NCBI RefSeq assembly: GCF_046630445.1
Contig: NC_092336.1
Location: 506,279,001-506,343,000, forward strand
DNA length: 64,000 nt
Direction: 5' to 3'
Origin: Rutidosis leptorrhynchoides
Lineage: Eukaryota; Streptophyta; Magnoliopsida; Asterales; Asteraceae
Below the pieces are notes generated by a model. The model had not been told where the DNA came from. It ran no database searches and was given only the letters and a program-made list of their open reading frames with translations. Position 1 is the stretch's first letter. Every line of letters starts with the position of its first letter. Positions 1 through 11,615 of this stretch are shown in pieces. The translations under genes were made by a program, and so were the position numbers.

Positions 1-1291
1 GAGTACACGGCTGAATTGTTCTTGGGAGATGACTTATCTTACACAGGTGTTTAATTGGCTGTTGACTTTAAAATGGGTTCCAGGGGATAATTTTCCACAT
101 ACATTGGTCTTAGAGGGTAAAGTGGGAAACACTGTGATTCCAATGAGAATGGAGACTTTTAATCAGTTAGCACATCCAGACCTCCCATATGATGCAGGGA
201 TAAGAATTGAGGGGAAGAATGGGTATGATTATCCAACTGCCAAAGAGTTGTTCGAAGTATCGGGTGACAGGTATGTTACGGTGGTGAGAACTCTATTTCA
301 CGTTGATCGACCCGATGTCGAAAACTTTGAGCTTTCAAGAAACAAGCTAAAAATTATTCCAAGGTTGTTGTCAACGGTGATTAACTACAACATACTTCAG
401 AGAAAAAGCGATGTTATGTTGGTTCGGATGCACGAGTTACCTTTGTTGTATGCTATGGTAACTAATTCAATGGTACCTTCGTTACAATTGGTTATGATGA
501 CTTGGATTTGGGAATGTCGAGAGCAATTGAAGCAAAGGGCGGTGATCCCTTATATGCGGTTTTTATCTTTCTTTTTATGGAGGAATGAAGGGATTATGAA
601 TAATTCCAAAGGAAAAAGGGAAGAAATTAAGAAAGTGAAAGAAAAGGTCCCCGGGCTCGAGTTTATGTGACAATGGGATGGTTTTGTAATAGAGAACCCA
701 GCTTACGTGGAGCGATATACTTTTGGGGTAGAGGATGATGAGCTTCCTGAAGAGGAAGAAGATTACAATTCGGAGGATTCATTCGAGCGGGTTGCAAGGG
801 CTGTTGAGGATATGAATGATATGGCTGATCCGGATTATAACCCTCAAGGTGAGGGAACGAGTAGAGGTAGGAGATATGTTCAAGTAGATGAACAGAGGTG
901 GGCTAGGATGGAGGAGCGACAAAATACCCTTCTTGATGTGGCTAGGGCTCAGATTTACTTAACTGAGTGATATCGGCAGGATGTTTTTGAAAGGGATAAC
1001 CGAAGGCGTCAATATGAGGATATCTTGCAGCAACGACCGGTCAAGCAATACTATGATCCGGTTGATTACAAGACATACACGTCAGGGATTACAGAGGGTG
1101 TGGAGTATGTAGATCCACCTGCACCATATGTGGCACCACCATTGTTTTATCAGTAACCCACACCACTACCACCGGATATGGAGAGAGCCCGAGAGGAAGG
1201 CAGGAAGTCGGTGCTTGATATGACACCATTATCGAGGAGTTTATTTGACAGCATATTTGGTCCTGATCCTAGGATGGATGAGCCTCTCTGA
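1..1291 (+). pseudogene. Athila ORF1-type (putative plant transposon protein) remnant
   Basis: Open stretches at 29-670 and 707-970 read in the sense of the 3' LTR. The first contains a leucine-rich stretch with the spacing RLLSTVINYNILQ, then LPLLYAMVT, then PYMRFLSFF. This matches the conserved core of the Athila ORF1 / 'putative plant transposon protein' family as I recall it. The second stretch is acidic, then arginine-rich, and matches the disordered tail of such proteins. No enzymatic motif is visible and the role of this protein in the element is not established. It is broken. Alternative: another Tat-lineage accessory ORF. Confidence 0.6.
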
Positions 1292-3751
1292 TTTTAATCA
1301 GGTCGTGTGCTCCGTCTGTAATAACATGTACACTTTTCTTTTCTTTTATTTTGCTTATTTTATTTTTCTTACTTTATTAGTAGTTAAATGAACTTTGTGG
1401 GTATGTTCACTACAAGCCCTCACGAGACAAAACTCGTCCACCCGGGGGAATCAGGTGGTTTAAAGCGGATCCCTCCGAAAGTTGGCTAGTTAGATTTTAT
1501 GTTTTCTTTTGTTTTTATTTTGTAAGAATAAAAATGGATGGAAGGAACATGTTGTGTGATGAAATGGGAGTTGGTGTGCTTGTTACAATTGTTATGGAAG
1601 TTGCTTTTAACCCCGGGTAATATTGTTCTTTGTCTTCTTCTCTTTGTTTAATTTCCTCACTTTTGTCTAAAGTTATTTTAATATGCATACGAGGACATAG
1701 CATGACTTAAGCGTGTGTGTCTGTTGGGGGGGGGGGGGGGTGGAGGGAGGAAGGAAATTTGCACATTTGGCTTAACTTGAAAATATTGGTTGTTAAAAGG
1801 TTTTATGGAATAAATGTTTTTTATTGCTTAGGTGGTCAATTTTTTTTATTTTCAGGCTATAATTGAGATGTTGACCCATGAGAATACTCATAATGACTAA
1901 GAATTAACTTGAAAGTTTTCGGACTTGGCCGGTGAGGAATGATAGTGTTAGGCACTCTATTGAAGACATTTGACCTTGTTGACCTTGACTAGTTAACTTT
2001 AAGAGAATGTATTCTCATAGATAAAAAAAGAATGAAAATGAGATCTCATTGTTGTATTCGAGGTATGAATGATACAGAAATACTTTAGGATTTTCTTTTT
2101 AAACCATTTTTATTTTATTTTGCACCATTTTTAAGCCAGTCCACCCAGGTCGTTAGTACACGGTTGTGTACTAGAATCAAGTAGTTACCATTAGCAGCTT
2201 GAGCCTTTAGAATGAAAACAAAAGAAAAACCAACTTCTCATTCCTACCCTTGATTTTTGGTTATTAATGTCGAATTAATCTTACTTTATCTTGTTTAGAC
2301 GTAGTAACATTAGGTGGCAACGCAACTCATTTTTTCTAAGACATAATTGGTTTAAATCAGCGTAGCAATTATAACTAGCTATCATACTATAGTGTTTGTG
2401 GCTTTTTGATTAGTTTGACTCAGAGTGGTTTCCTAGGTTCCACAATGGATTTCACTATTTACTCACTAGTATGAAAGTGCATAATAATGATGATGGTCAC
2501 CAATGCAACACTTGTAGAGTTTACTCTTCCTTAGGCAAAGGTCGAAAGGGATTACTTTATATCACAAGCTATGACAATGATATTCACCACACCCAACACC
2601 CATCGCCTACATTACATATACATATCTATATATCATTGTCACCATCACCACACATTCACTGTTACATCCTAAATGTTCCAAATATGTTATATGTTGTGTG
2701 CTATCACGTAAAAAAAAGGAAGGGGGAGTGAAAGAGACGAATTTAAAATATATGCCAAAAATTGTGAAACGATTGCCCTAAAAAGCATGGACCACTGAGG
2801 CATAGTAAAAAAAATTGATGAAAAAGAGTGTAGAATAAGAGTATGCCAAAAATTGTTAAACGAGTGCCTTATAAAGCATGGACCACTGAGGCATAAAATT
2901 CGTTCTCGTCGAAGTTTCAAGTCAAAAATGCAAGACTTCCTATAACCTCATAAAAGTACCTCCGCCTTTCATGTGATGCCTTGTACAAATGGGCAATGTA
3001 ACCAAAATCCACTTCGCTGAGCTTGTGGTATGGGGTATTTCCAATTAGTCTTACGGGGTTCATTAGTGTCGGGACTCAAAACCTATGCACTTAGTACTAG
3101 TGTAGACAAGGGCAAGAGTTTGGCTAGTTGAAAAGTTAAGGAGGACAAAAACACAAACATATGCATGATTCTAGTTATGGTTTACATTCCGATTTAAGTT
3201 TAATTTATCTTTGTACGAATGAGGGTCACGTTAAAATTTCTAAACCTTATAGAGTTTGATTGGTTCAACATTCGTAACCACTTTACACCAATTTTTATCG
3301 TAGTCATGACTAACCCAATGAAATCACTCCGAATGTAATTTAACCCATTTTGTGTTTCTTTTGACATGCTACCTAGATACATTTGTATTTGTTGTTAACA
3401 GATTAAATATGGATCATGAAAAAGTTGTGAAGGATATTTGTTTAACCTAGTTCTAAGGGTTGATCCATTTAATGATTTGGGGGGAATGATTGAGGTTTAT
3501 AATATTATGAATAGTGATTGGAATTAGTAAGTTAAGGAACTGTTCTATGAGGAAAAGTTTTATGATTGACGCGTTGGAGGTTGAAAATTGTTTGAGGTAT
3601 TGAGTGATTGACCCGTATTGCCTCTACATCTCAATTAATAGTTAATGTTGTTTTGCGAAAAGTTCTTTGAACTAAGACCACCTAGGCATTGTTGTCTTAT
3701 AGTTAAAAACAGATTTGCTTGAGGACAAGCAAAAGCCAAGTGTGGGGGGTT
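1292..3751 (+). other. Athila internal non-coding spacer with polypurine tract
   Basis: About 2.4 kb without a credible coding frame, as usual between the last ORF and 3' LTR of Athila elements. It holds a run of 15 G at 1726-1740 and a 91-bp-offset direct duplication (2751-2803 and 2842-2894, sharing GCATGGACCACTGAGGCATA). At 3741-3751 the G-rich tract TGTGGGGGGTT abuts the LTR and is the likely plus-strand primer site. Confidence 0.6.
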
Positions 3752-4917
3752 TGATCGGTCCTTATTTGACACGATCGTTTATGCTTAATAATGTGAAAAT
3801 AATCATATTTGAGTGAAAAGGGAGATAATTTGATGTGGTTTGTGTTTTACAGGCAAGAAAATATATTGGTGTGGAATGTGGTAGAAAACAGCGGTTAAAG
3901 GCGAATTGCGGACAAGAATGGAGAGATCTAAAAATGACCCAGGAATTAACACTGACGTAAAATACGCCAGTTGTGGCATAAATTACGCCCATCTCAGATC
4001 AGTTTCAGAGCAAGATTCAATGGCTGGCGTAAAAATACGCCCAATCAGACTTAACACTGGCATAAATTACGCCAGGCTTGGCGTAAAATACGCCAATACA
4101 AATTTTCTGATGCCGGAAAATACGAATTTTAGCTTTGTGATCAAGTTATCCAACCCATATTACGAAAAACACACTTATTCCACCAGTTTTTGCAGCAGAG
4201 ATCATCCTTAAACACACAATAAACACTCCAAAATCATCATTACTCAAGGATTCAAGCTAGGATTCAAGTGTTGTTCATCATGCAATCTTCAAGAATCTTC
4301 ATGATTATCATCACCAACATGTTTGGCTAGTTTTCCTAACTTTATCCTTTCCATGAACAATTAAATATGTATGATTTCATTCAATTTATGTGATTTATGA
4401 TATTTTAATACTTTTGGATTATGATATTGTGAATCGAAATGATTGTTGATTAATGCAAATTCTATGCTTTGTTATTGCAAGTTGAATTATTGTGATTTAA
4501 CAGTGTATTCTTGATCCAACTTAGTGTTAATTAGATTAGGGATAAAGACATATTGTCTAGGTTGCATAGTTCAATCCCAAGATAATAAAATTAATGAACT
4601 TAAGAAGTCTTGTCTATGAGATTTAATCAACGTTTGGTAAACATAATACTTGTTTAAATGAATACATGTTAGATTGGGATTGTGAAAGGATAAATGCTTT
4701 ACTCTCACTGTTTACATCTCAATACTCTCAATTGCACTATAGTTTAAGTTTTAAGTTTTAATATTAGTTGATTAATCATAGTAGTTTTTAGTAAACAAAC
4801 AAACCAATCTTGAAATTGCTTGCTAGTTAACCATAACTTTCCGTGGAACGAATCCTGCTTACCCTAACTAAAGTAGAGTAATTAGGCTATTTTTGACCGG
4901 CCCTTCTACACCGATCA
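3752..4917 (+). repeat. Athila-like 3' LTR
   Basis: 1166 bp bounded by perfect 8-bp inverted ends, TGATCGGT at 3752 and ACCGATCA ending at 4917. It follows the purine tract directly, which fixes the left border. Around 3950-4095 it carries at least four copies of a hairpin-forming motif, GGCGTAAAATACGCC or GGCATAAATTACGCC. The partner 5' LTR lies outside the window, so age cannot be estimated. Confidence 0.85.
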
Positions 4918-5640
4918 ATCACCCGCATAAAATGCTGAATCTTATCCTTCTCAGTCAGTACCCATTGTTGAACAAACCTTAGCTTCGATGTAAAATCTCT
5001 GAAAACCTCATCAATTGTCATACGTTCTGTCATTCTCATATTCAGAAACTCCATTTTTAATCTTTCCATCTCATACTCAGAACAATACTACTCACGCACC
5101 TTAGCATCAAATTGTTCCCAGGTTATTTGACTGATCTATTCTTTGGGTAAATATGCAGTGATAGAGTCCCACCATTCCATTGCTTCACCTTTGAGAAGCC
5201 TACTAGCAAACAGTACTATAGATTCAGGCTCACAGAAACATGCTTCCAATGCTCGCTCTACTTCTCTTAACCAATTGAGTGTCATTGTAGGGTTTGTGTG
5301 ACCACTGTACTCAGGGGTTTACAGTCTAGAAACTGTTTATAGGTACACTTCTTTCTCGTCTCGGGAACTTGAAATGAGTATATCATCTGATTTGGAAACG
5401 ACTAGTTAAACAAGAATGACATTTGGAGGTTTTGATAGGTGGTTTGAGGAAACTGTGACTGAGAACTGCCACCGGCTTGAGTATAAAAGTTTGAAGGAAA
5501 AGTTGTGTTCAATGCAATGGTATTAAGGTTCCATCTTGCCCATTCTTGTTCCAGTTCTTTAATTTTCTCCTGAGCTTCTAGTAATCGACTTTGAAGGTTT
5601 ATAACTTCCTGTAAAGTTTTCTCTTCCGATGACACATGCC
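4918..5640 (-). pseudogene. Gypsy gag remnant
   Basis: Minus-strand stretches resemble the retrotransposon gag domain. An N-terminal coiled segment (5402-5635, rich in E, Q, K and L) is followed by a stretch with EFLNMRMTERMTIDEVF and FRDFTSKLRF (4887-5069), matching the conserved core of plant Gypsy gag. It is non-functional. It ends at the border of the Athila-like LTR. Confidence 0.65.
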
Positions 5641-5893
5641 CATCTTCATCAGGGGCTCAAAAAGTACCAGTTCTAGGGACAATAGGGTCAGTAGCGTTTC
5701 CTTCATTATCTGATATTACTGCACTACCACAACATTCACACCAAGGCTTAGTATAAACTCTGTTATTACTAATGACTAACACATAACCTGTCCTAATACT
5801 CACTTAACCCATCCCAACGTGTTATGTTTAACATGACTCTACTAAGTTTGGGAACATGACATTTAGATCACAATGTGTATGCTGCCAAACTAA

Positions 5894-5906
5894 GCTCTAA
5901 TACCAA
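5894..5906 (-). other. Primer-binding site (initiator tRNA-Met)
   Basis: Read on the minus strand this is TTGGTATTAGAGC. It matches the 3' end complement of plant initiator tRNA-Met (TGGTATCAGAGC) with one change and lies two bases from the LTR end. Confidence 0.8.
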
Positions 5907-5908
5907 CT

Positions 5909-8196
5909 TGTGACACCGCTAAAAAAAAATATACGTGGCAGAAGCATTTATTTATTAATTACCAAATACACTTTAACAGTGTCACGTGACAACATAACAA
6001 AATACATGTTTTAAATGGAAGAGACGTAATTACATTCGGTTTACAAAAGAACACAGTTCATATGATAAAAGACTCCATCAGAGTTAAACACTGTCAAATA
6101 TAACATTATCATGCCCGTCTTCTCCCAAAAGCAATGTCTACAAAGCTACAACCTGCAGGGAGGAGATGGAGGGGAATTAGCACGAAGCTAAGTGAGTACG
6201 ACTAACTACAGGCAATAGTATACAGGAACCATCATACAAATCATGTCACAAAATCTAACACATAAACATCACCCAAGTGCCATCTACTGAGACTCTGGCG
6301 GCTCGGCCAAACCATTAACCACCAGTTGATCGGACTGGGGCTTACCAGAAGTTCCTCCACCACCGTGTTGAATATATATAAACCACACGCGACGGACGCG
6401 TCATTCACACATATATACACCACGATTGTTTAGGCTACCACATGAGGAACCCAACCCGCAGGTTGATCTCTCCTATCGAGGCTACCACACAATAGGGACG
6501 CACTGGGCTCCAGCAGACAAACATCAACTAACATGCAGTCATCACAACATACTAACTAACTATAGTGGCAAGTATATCTAACAAGCATGGCAATCATAAT
6601 ATAACATGCTACTCTATACTATATACTCTAGTTAGTCCCACTCACCGATTACCAGCAAATGAGAAGATGTTCAGTCGTCTAATCACCGAACCTTCTCTTT
6701 CTCCTTTTCTCCTGAGAAAGACATATACACAAGTTAGTTATAATGTCTCGACAACAACCCGACAACAAAATAATAACACCAAATACCAACACTTAAGCAC
6801 TTAACGACTGGTCTACCAACCGTACGAGTAACACTCTCACTCACACGTTTGATAACACTCAACCGTGCGGTTGACAACATATTCGTACGTTTGGTCTATG
6901 ACTGAACACCCATCAAAGAATTAAATGATCCGTACGGTTCACCACACGAGTAACCAGTGACTCGTATGAGTCACATCCCAACCGTACATATCATCTTACC
7001 CAAAAAAATAGTTCTCCATAACCACTCGCTCGCACGGTTCATAACACGGTTGACCACCCCAACCGTACGAGTGAAGGTTCACTCGTGCGAGTGATGAAGA
7101 ACAGTAGCAACAGCTGTTTATACGGATTTCAACTCAAAATGCACAACATAAAACATCAATACATACAGTAAATTAACACATACCATCATATATTCACTAT
7201 ATGATAAGCCTACATCATAAACTCAATCAATATCGACACTCAATGAGTGCAAAACAAGACATACACTTTAAACCCCCTAATTCTGACTAAAATAAATTTG
7301 ATCTAGATTCTTAAAACCTCATCATTGGAACGTAGACTTCAAGACGATTCCAACGATAGTTTATTCATCGAAAACGGAGTTACGGTTTGAAAGTTATGCC
7401 CTTAACAATTTTACCAAAAGCTAACCAGTGCTCAACCGCGTGGTTGAGACCTCAAACGTACAGTTGAGCCCTCAACCGCGTGGTTAAGCCCTCAAACACG
7501 TACTCAACCGCATGGTTGAGCTGTCAAAAGTGTGGGAGCTGTTAGCATAGTCCAGCTCGCTGTTTTCGCGTTTTTTGACCCTAAATCATGATTTTTGCAA
7601 GATCTAACACCAAAACCACTTCAAAAACATCATATAAACTATATAGAACATATTTCTAACATCAATTAAGCACAACAAACACTTAAGGTTAGGAATCAAG
7701 CATCAAAACACTAAAAACTCATATGAACACAAAAACCCAATTTAAGCAAGAATCAATACATGAATCAAAGAGAAGCTTACCTTAAAATGATCACAAAATC
7801 ACGGAGAATAGCTTGCTAGCTTCAATCTACTCAATAACATACAAAATCAATTTAGGGTTTCAAGGGATCAATAAGTTAGGTACGTGGTGTATTTTCTAAT
7901 TTAGGAAAATATGCTTGAATGATCCAGAAACATAAGCATATAAGTGGGTCTTAACTCATACCTCGTATCACACGGGTATTTATCAGTTATCTGATATCTT
8001 TCGTACATTATTTGGCAACCAAACGAAGTCTAAATAAAATAAACAAACCTGTTATGTGATCCTTGTCATAAACTGGTCCTAACCACATCATCAATTAATA
8101 ATAAATGTTAAATTAAAATAAAAGCAAATAGTAACACAACATAAACTTAAGGGCAAACTAGTAATCTTACAGCTAGGCCCGGTTGAGGATGTTACA
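5909..8196 (-). repeat. Gypsy 5' LTR with hairpin arrays
   Basis: 2288 bp. On the minus strand it begins TGTAACATCC and ends GGTGTCACA. Two internal blocks (about 6820-7095 and 7430-7530) are packed with near-palindromes such as CTCAACCGCGTGGTTGAG, CAACCGTGCGGTTG, CCGTACGG and ACTCGTGCGAGT. No coding frame of note lies inside. Confidence 0.8.
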
Positions 8197-8775
8197 ATGT
8201 GGATCAAACAAGTCCCGCGAAAAATTAACATTTTTATTTGATGATTGGCGATTGTTAGACTCCCTACTCGGCAAAATTTGTCACGACGAGGTCTAGAAAT
8301 CGAGTCCATTGGGTGTGTTTCGTGTAGTCATCCCATCGAATCAATTCATCACGTCATCTTCAACTGCGACGTGGCTTCAAATTATGGAAAAAGGTGAGTT
8401 TATGGATTGACTTGTCTATGTAGCGGTTTACAGGGTGGACGGATTGGATAACATGGTTTGAAGTTTGGCGAGAGTCTGAAGATACTAAATTCAGATTGTA
8501 TCTCATCATTGCATCCATAGTTTGGCATATTTGGAGATTCAGAAATATCCGACTTTTTCAACAACGTCCGATGAAAAGATGTATTTTGTTTGATTCTATA
8601 TGTCTTTTTTCTTTTAATTGGTATAGAACTAGAGGCAAAAAGAATGTAAATTGAAACATTTGGCGCTTTAAGCCGTTGTAAAATGGTTCACGAGTCTATT
8701 CTAGTTACTTGCTAGAATAGCTCGTTGTAAAGTGGTTCACGAGTCTATTCTAGTTACTTGCTAGAATAGCTCGTC
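8197..8775 (+). mobile_element. L1-type LINE, 3' end of ORF2 and 3' UTR
   Basis: Translation from 8198 gives WIKQVPRKINIFI, then LAIVRLPTRQNL, then GCVSCSHPIESIHHVIFNC. This is the zinc-binding domain that follows plant L1 reverse transcriptases (zf-RVT). After a frame change it continues with IIASIVWHIWRFRNIRLF, the usual C-terminal block. Two adjacent stop codons lie in the FIW..L region, so the copy is dead. The upstream part of ORF2 is separated by the Gypsy insertion and lies left of the window. The 3' UTR holds two perfect-length 49-bp tandem units. No clear poly-A tail is visible. Confidence 0.85.
8676..8773 (+). repeat. Two 49-bp tandem units in LINE 3' UTR
   Basis: Units 8676-8724 and 8725-8773 differ at one base. 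Each contains the inverted pair CTATTCTAG and CTAGAATAG, so each unit can fold into a stem. Confidence 0.9.
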
Positions 8776-8980
8776 ACATTTATTAATATATTTGGCGGTT
8801 TAAAAAATACAATACTTACAAAATCGGTTTGGCACACAACAAAAAATGGTACCATACATTTTTTGTGGCAATGTGAATTACAAAAAATAAAGATATCAAA
8901 TTACAAAATCACGAAAGTTTAAAAAGTAATCACAAACAAAATCAACTCACAAACAAACAAAATCAACTCATACATTTTTT

Positions 8981-9134
8981 GCCAATGGGGCTTTGCCTCA
9001 TTGGTCACCATGTTAACATGGTGTTCGAGGAGACCAGGGTTCGAGTCTCGGGGGGGGGGGGGATTTTCGTGAATTAACTTCGTGAGCTAACCACTAACAT
9101 TGCCTTTCAAAAAAAAAAAAAAAAAAAAAAAAAA
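8981..9134 (+). mobile_element. tRNA-derived SINE
   Basis: A polymerase III-type promoter is visible: box A-like TGCCTCATTGG at 8994 and box B GGTTCGAGTC at 9038-9047. A short body and a 26-base poly-A tail (9109-9134) follow. A run of 12 G after box B is probably slippage. I could not define target duplications. A true tRNA gene is excluded because no acceptor stem or 3' half folds. Confidence 0.65.
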
Positions 9135-9314
9135 TAATAACAATCAAGACAGTTAAAAGTATTAAATCATGCTACTTTAAAATAAACTTTTGTCATAGAA
9201 AATTTCAAGGAAAAAAACTATATATGTTAACCAAAATCAACTCAAAAGTTTCAAAACATAAAATGGCCCGCTTAATATGCTCCTTTTTTTTTATTTTTTT
9301 TTAGCAAAATATTA

Positions 9315-9316
<2 letters not shown>

Positions 9317-9375
<59 letters not shown>
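9317..9375. repeat. (TA)n microsatellite
   Basis: About 59 bp of uninterrupted TA. Confidence 0.95.
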
Positions 9376-9380
<5 letters not shown>

Positions 9381-10660
9381 ACCAAGGTTCCGGTGGAGCA
9401 ACATTAAGCAGATCAAAACGATCTGTAACAGGAGTACTTGATCACAAACGACCAAAACTCCATGACACTCACTCTATTCGTTCTAAACACACTGAACGAC
9501 TACATTAATTACAGAGCGAGAACAATAGGAATTACACCTGAAATGCCAAACAACAAACACCACCTTACCTAAGCCTAATACATACACATAAACCCGACTC
9601 CGAATCTAACCCCGCATCATCACCTTCTGAAGCCACCAATCCAAACCATTCACCGGGAAACCCAAGAACACCTAACCCGAGACCTATTTACCGAAGTCAA
9701 CAAAGTCAACAACACCGGCAACAACATCAAGCATACTGAATACTCAACGACGGGAAAAATGGAATGAATGAACCAAACCAGCCGCAACATCAGTACCCAA
9801 TGCCGAACCAAACCATAAAGGAGCCAGTCATCTCGGCCAAATTTTCTAAGGACATTTACAAACCCTCGGACCCGAGCAATCAACAATCAGCGCCGACCAG
9901 CAGTCACCAACAACAACCGGTAACCAACAACGACACACTGTCACAGCCAGCACCACCATAGGCCACCGGTTTCAACCAGCGGGCGACAAGGATTGTCACC
10001 TACTTGTAGTCACCAGGCTACCATCGATGTCACCAGGCAGTGACGGCTAGCCACTAATTACCGCCACGCTCAGCCCCTAAAAGACTGGCAACATCTACTA
10101 GCAACCAACCAAGGCTGCCAGCAGCCACCACCCGCCCTCGGGAGCCGCCGAACGCATTCCGACCACTCGTATCCATCGGGTTTCAACAAAAAAAAACACG
10201 CTCAATCGCAAACCCACCAAACCCCGCCCAACCCCACCACAGAGCCCGAAACGCCCAAAGTGCCTGTAGAATTCCGAAGGAACTCGCCGCCTACAACTAC
10301 CACGGAAGAATCACAACTCAACGAAGAAAGTCAAGGGGACCAGCAGCAGAAAACTTCAATCCAACCAAACCGAACCCAAAAATCACCCCCCAAAACACAA
10401 CCAACTCCCAGATCCCGAGCAACTAGGGCACGGAATCGCCGCCTGGTAGCCATTATTGTGACTAGAGAAGACAATTGGGTCGATTGACGCCGGAGCAAAA
10501 AGAAACTGAGCAATCGAGCTTTATTTCAACGGAAAGCATTAAAATTCGAACCACCGGCGAGATGCCGGTGGTCGGAAGCGGTAGTAGCAAAAGGTTACAA
10601 ACCGTCTGAGAGATCTCACTGTTGGTGAATTAATTAAGAAGAAAAGGCAGCAGTAGGTTG
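9376..10660. other. GC-rich block of unknown nature
   Basis: This stretch is clearly richer in G and C than its surroundings, with C-rich plus strand (CCACCA, CAACAACC repeats). Short frames exist on both strands (9764-9961 and 10260-10487 plus; 9650-9886 and 10331-10513 minus). They are proline/glutamine/threonine-rich or tryptophan-rich and match no family I recognise. It could be the 5' UTR or first ORF of a minus-strand LINE, or a captured gene fragment. Confidence 0.3.
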
Positions 10661-11315
10661 AAACTTTGATGAAAGAAAGAAAAGGTTACCTTTATTTGAT
10701 GGAGGATAGAGAGGAACAAGGTTACCTTTAATTAATTAATATGCTCCTATTGATCAGCTTTAAAGCAACTAAATAATAAAGCAACACTGAACAAAATTTT
10801 ATTAATGGGTGTTCTTTCACATATATATATGATCAAACTATATGAATAAAGTTTAAAAATAAAATATAAAAAAAAAACACACACACACACACACAAAAAG
10901 ATATATGATATGATAAGTTTACGTGATAAAATTAAGATTATGAAGGTAATGTATAAAATTGCAAAGCATTAGTCTAGTGCGATTATATTGTTTAATAAAC
11001 GAATTTTTGTGAATTGATATACGAAAAGATAATATAATAAATAAATGAGTTATTATATGAGTCTTTAAAAATTTGGGGTTTTGAAAATGTTGAGTTATGT
11101 TTAATTACACACTTTTAACATGTTCAAAGACGCCTCTACTTTTCTAAAGCCATTAATTTATTAATTATTATTTCATACGGGCATCGAATCGAATAAATTT
11201 ATGATTTACGAATTATACGGTGTCATGTCTCTGACTTTTAAACTTTGGATTCTTTTTATAAACTTTTTCCAATATATTTATAGAAGGATATTCATTTGAG
11301 TCCAAGTTTTATCTT
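10661..11315. other. AT-rich spacer
   Basis: No gene seen. It contains a twofold AGGTTACCTTTA motif (10683-10733) and an (AC)n run near 10879-10893. Confidence 0.5.
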
Positions 11316-11430
11316 GGGTTTGAGGGAATTAATTTCAGCCCTTAGATTGATGCCCATCAATGGCTGAGATTAACTTGATTAAATATATATAATTTTGGGC
11401 GGAGTGGCATTTTCGTCCATTCACTGCATA
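11316..11430 (+). repeat. MULE left inverted end
   Basis: Partner of the right end near 16945-17063. Shared blocks are CAGCCCTTRGAT and a G-rich GGNNTTNCGTC motif. Divergence is substantial, suggesting an old element or an imperfect-end MULE class. Confidence 0.5.
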
Positions 11431-11615
11431 TTTTTTTACACCTACACTCAAACCCTCGTTCATTCCTCATTCCACTCTTCTCATTCTACTCGTTCACTCT
11501 CTCATTCTCAATCGCCATTCTAGGGTTTCTCTTCTATCACGATCATCTAAATCGCCATCAACAATCAAATCAATTCATTAGCTTATAACATTCATCAGTA
11601 ATTGATCTATCATCA

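Larger units (their letters stand above)
1..4917 (+). mobile_element. Athila-like LTR retrotransposon, 3' part
   Basis: Ty3/Gypsy element of the Tat/Athila type, cut by the left edge of the window. Visible in order are an ORF1-type coding remnant (1-1291), a long non-coding spacer, a purine tract and the 3' LTR (3752-4917). The element sits inside the gag of a minus-strand Gypsy element, because gag-like sequence begins directly at 4918. It is a fossil with several breaks. The family call rests on the ORF1-type protein, the long spacer before the 3' LTR and the GTGTGGGGGGTTTGAT junction typical of Athila elements. Confidence 0.75.
4918..8196 (-). mobile_element. Ty3/Gypsy element, 5' part (LTR, PBS, gag)
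   Basis: Minus-strand element. The 5' LTR is 5909-8196, the primer-binding site follows at 5894-5906, and a decayed gag runs down to 4918, where the Athila-like element interrupts it. The rest of pol and the other LTR would lie left of the window. It is a fossil with several breaks. The long LTR and initiator-Met PBS suggest a chromovirus (Tekay/Del-like), not proven. Right of the LTR, LINE coding sequence resumes in frame, so this element jumped into that LINE. Confidence 0.75.

Noticed and set aside
8981-9060. Possible tRNA gene with good box B
   Set aside because: No acceptor or T-stem pairing and a poly-A tail follows, so it is a SINE.
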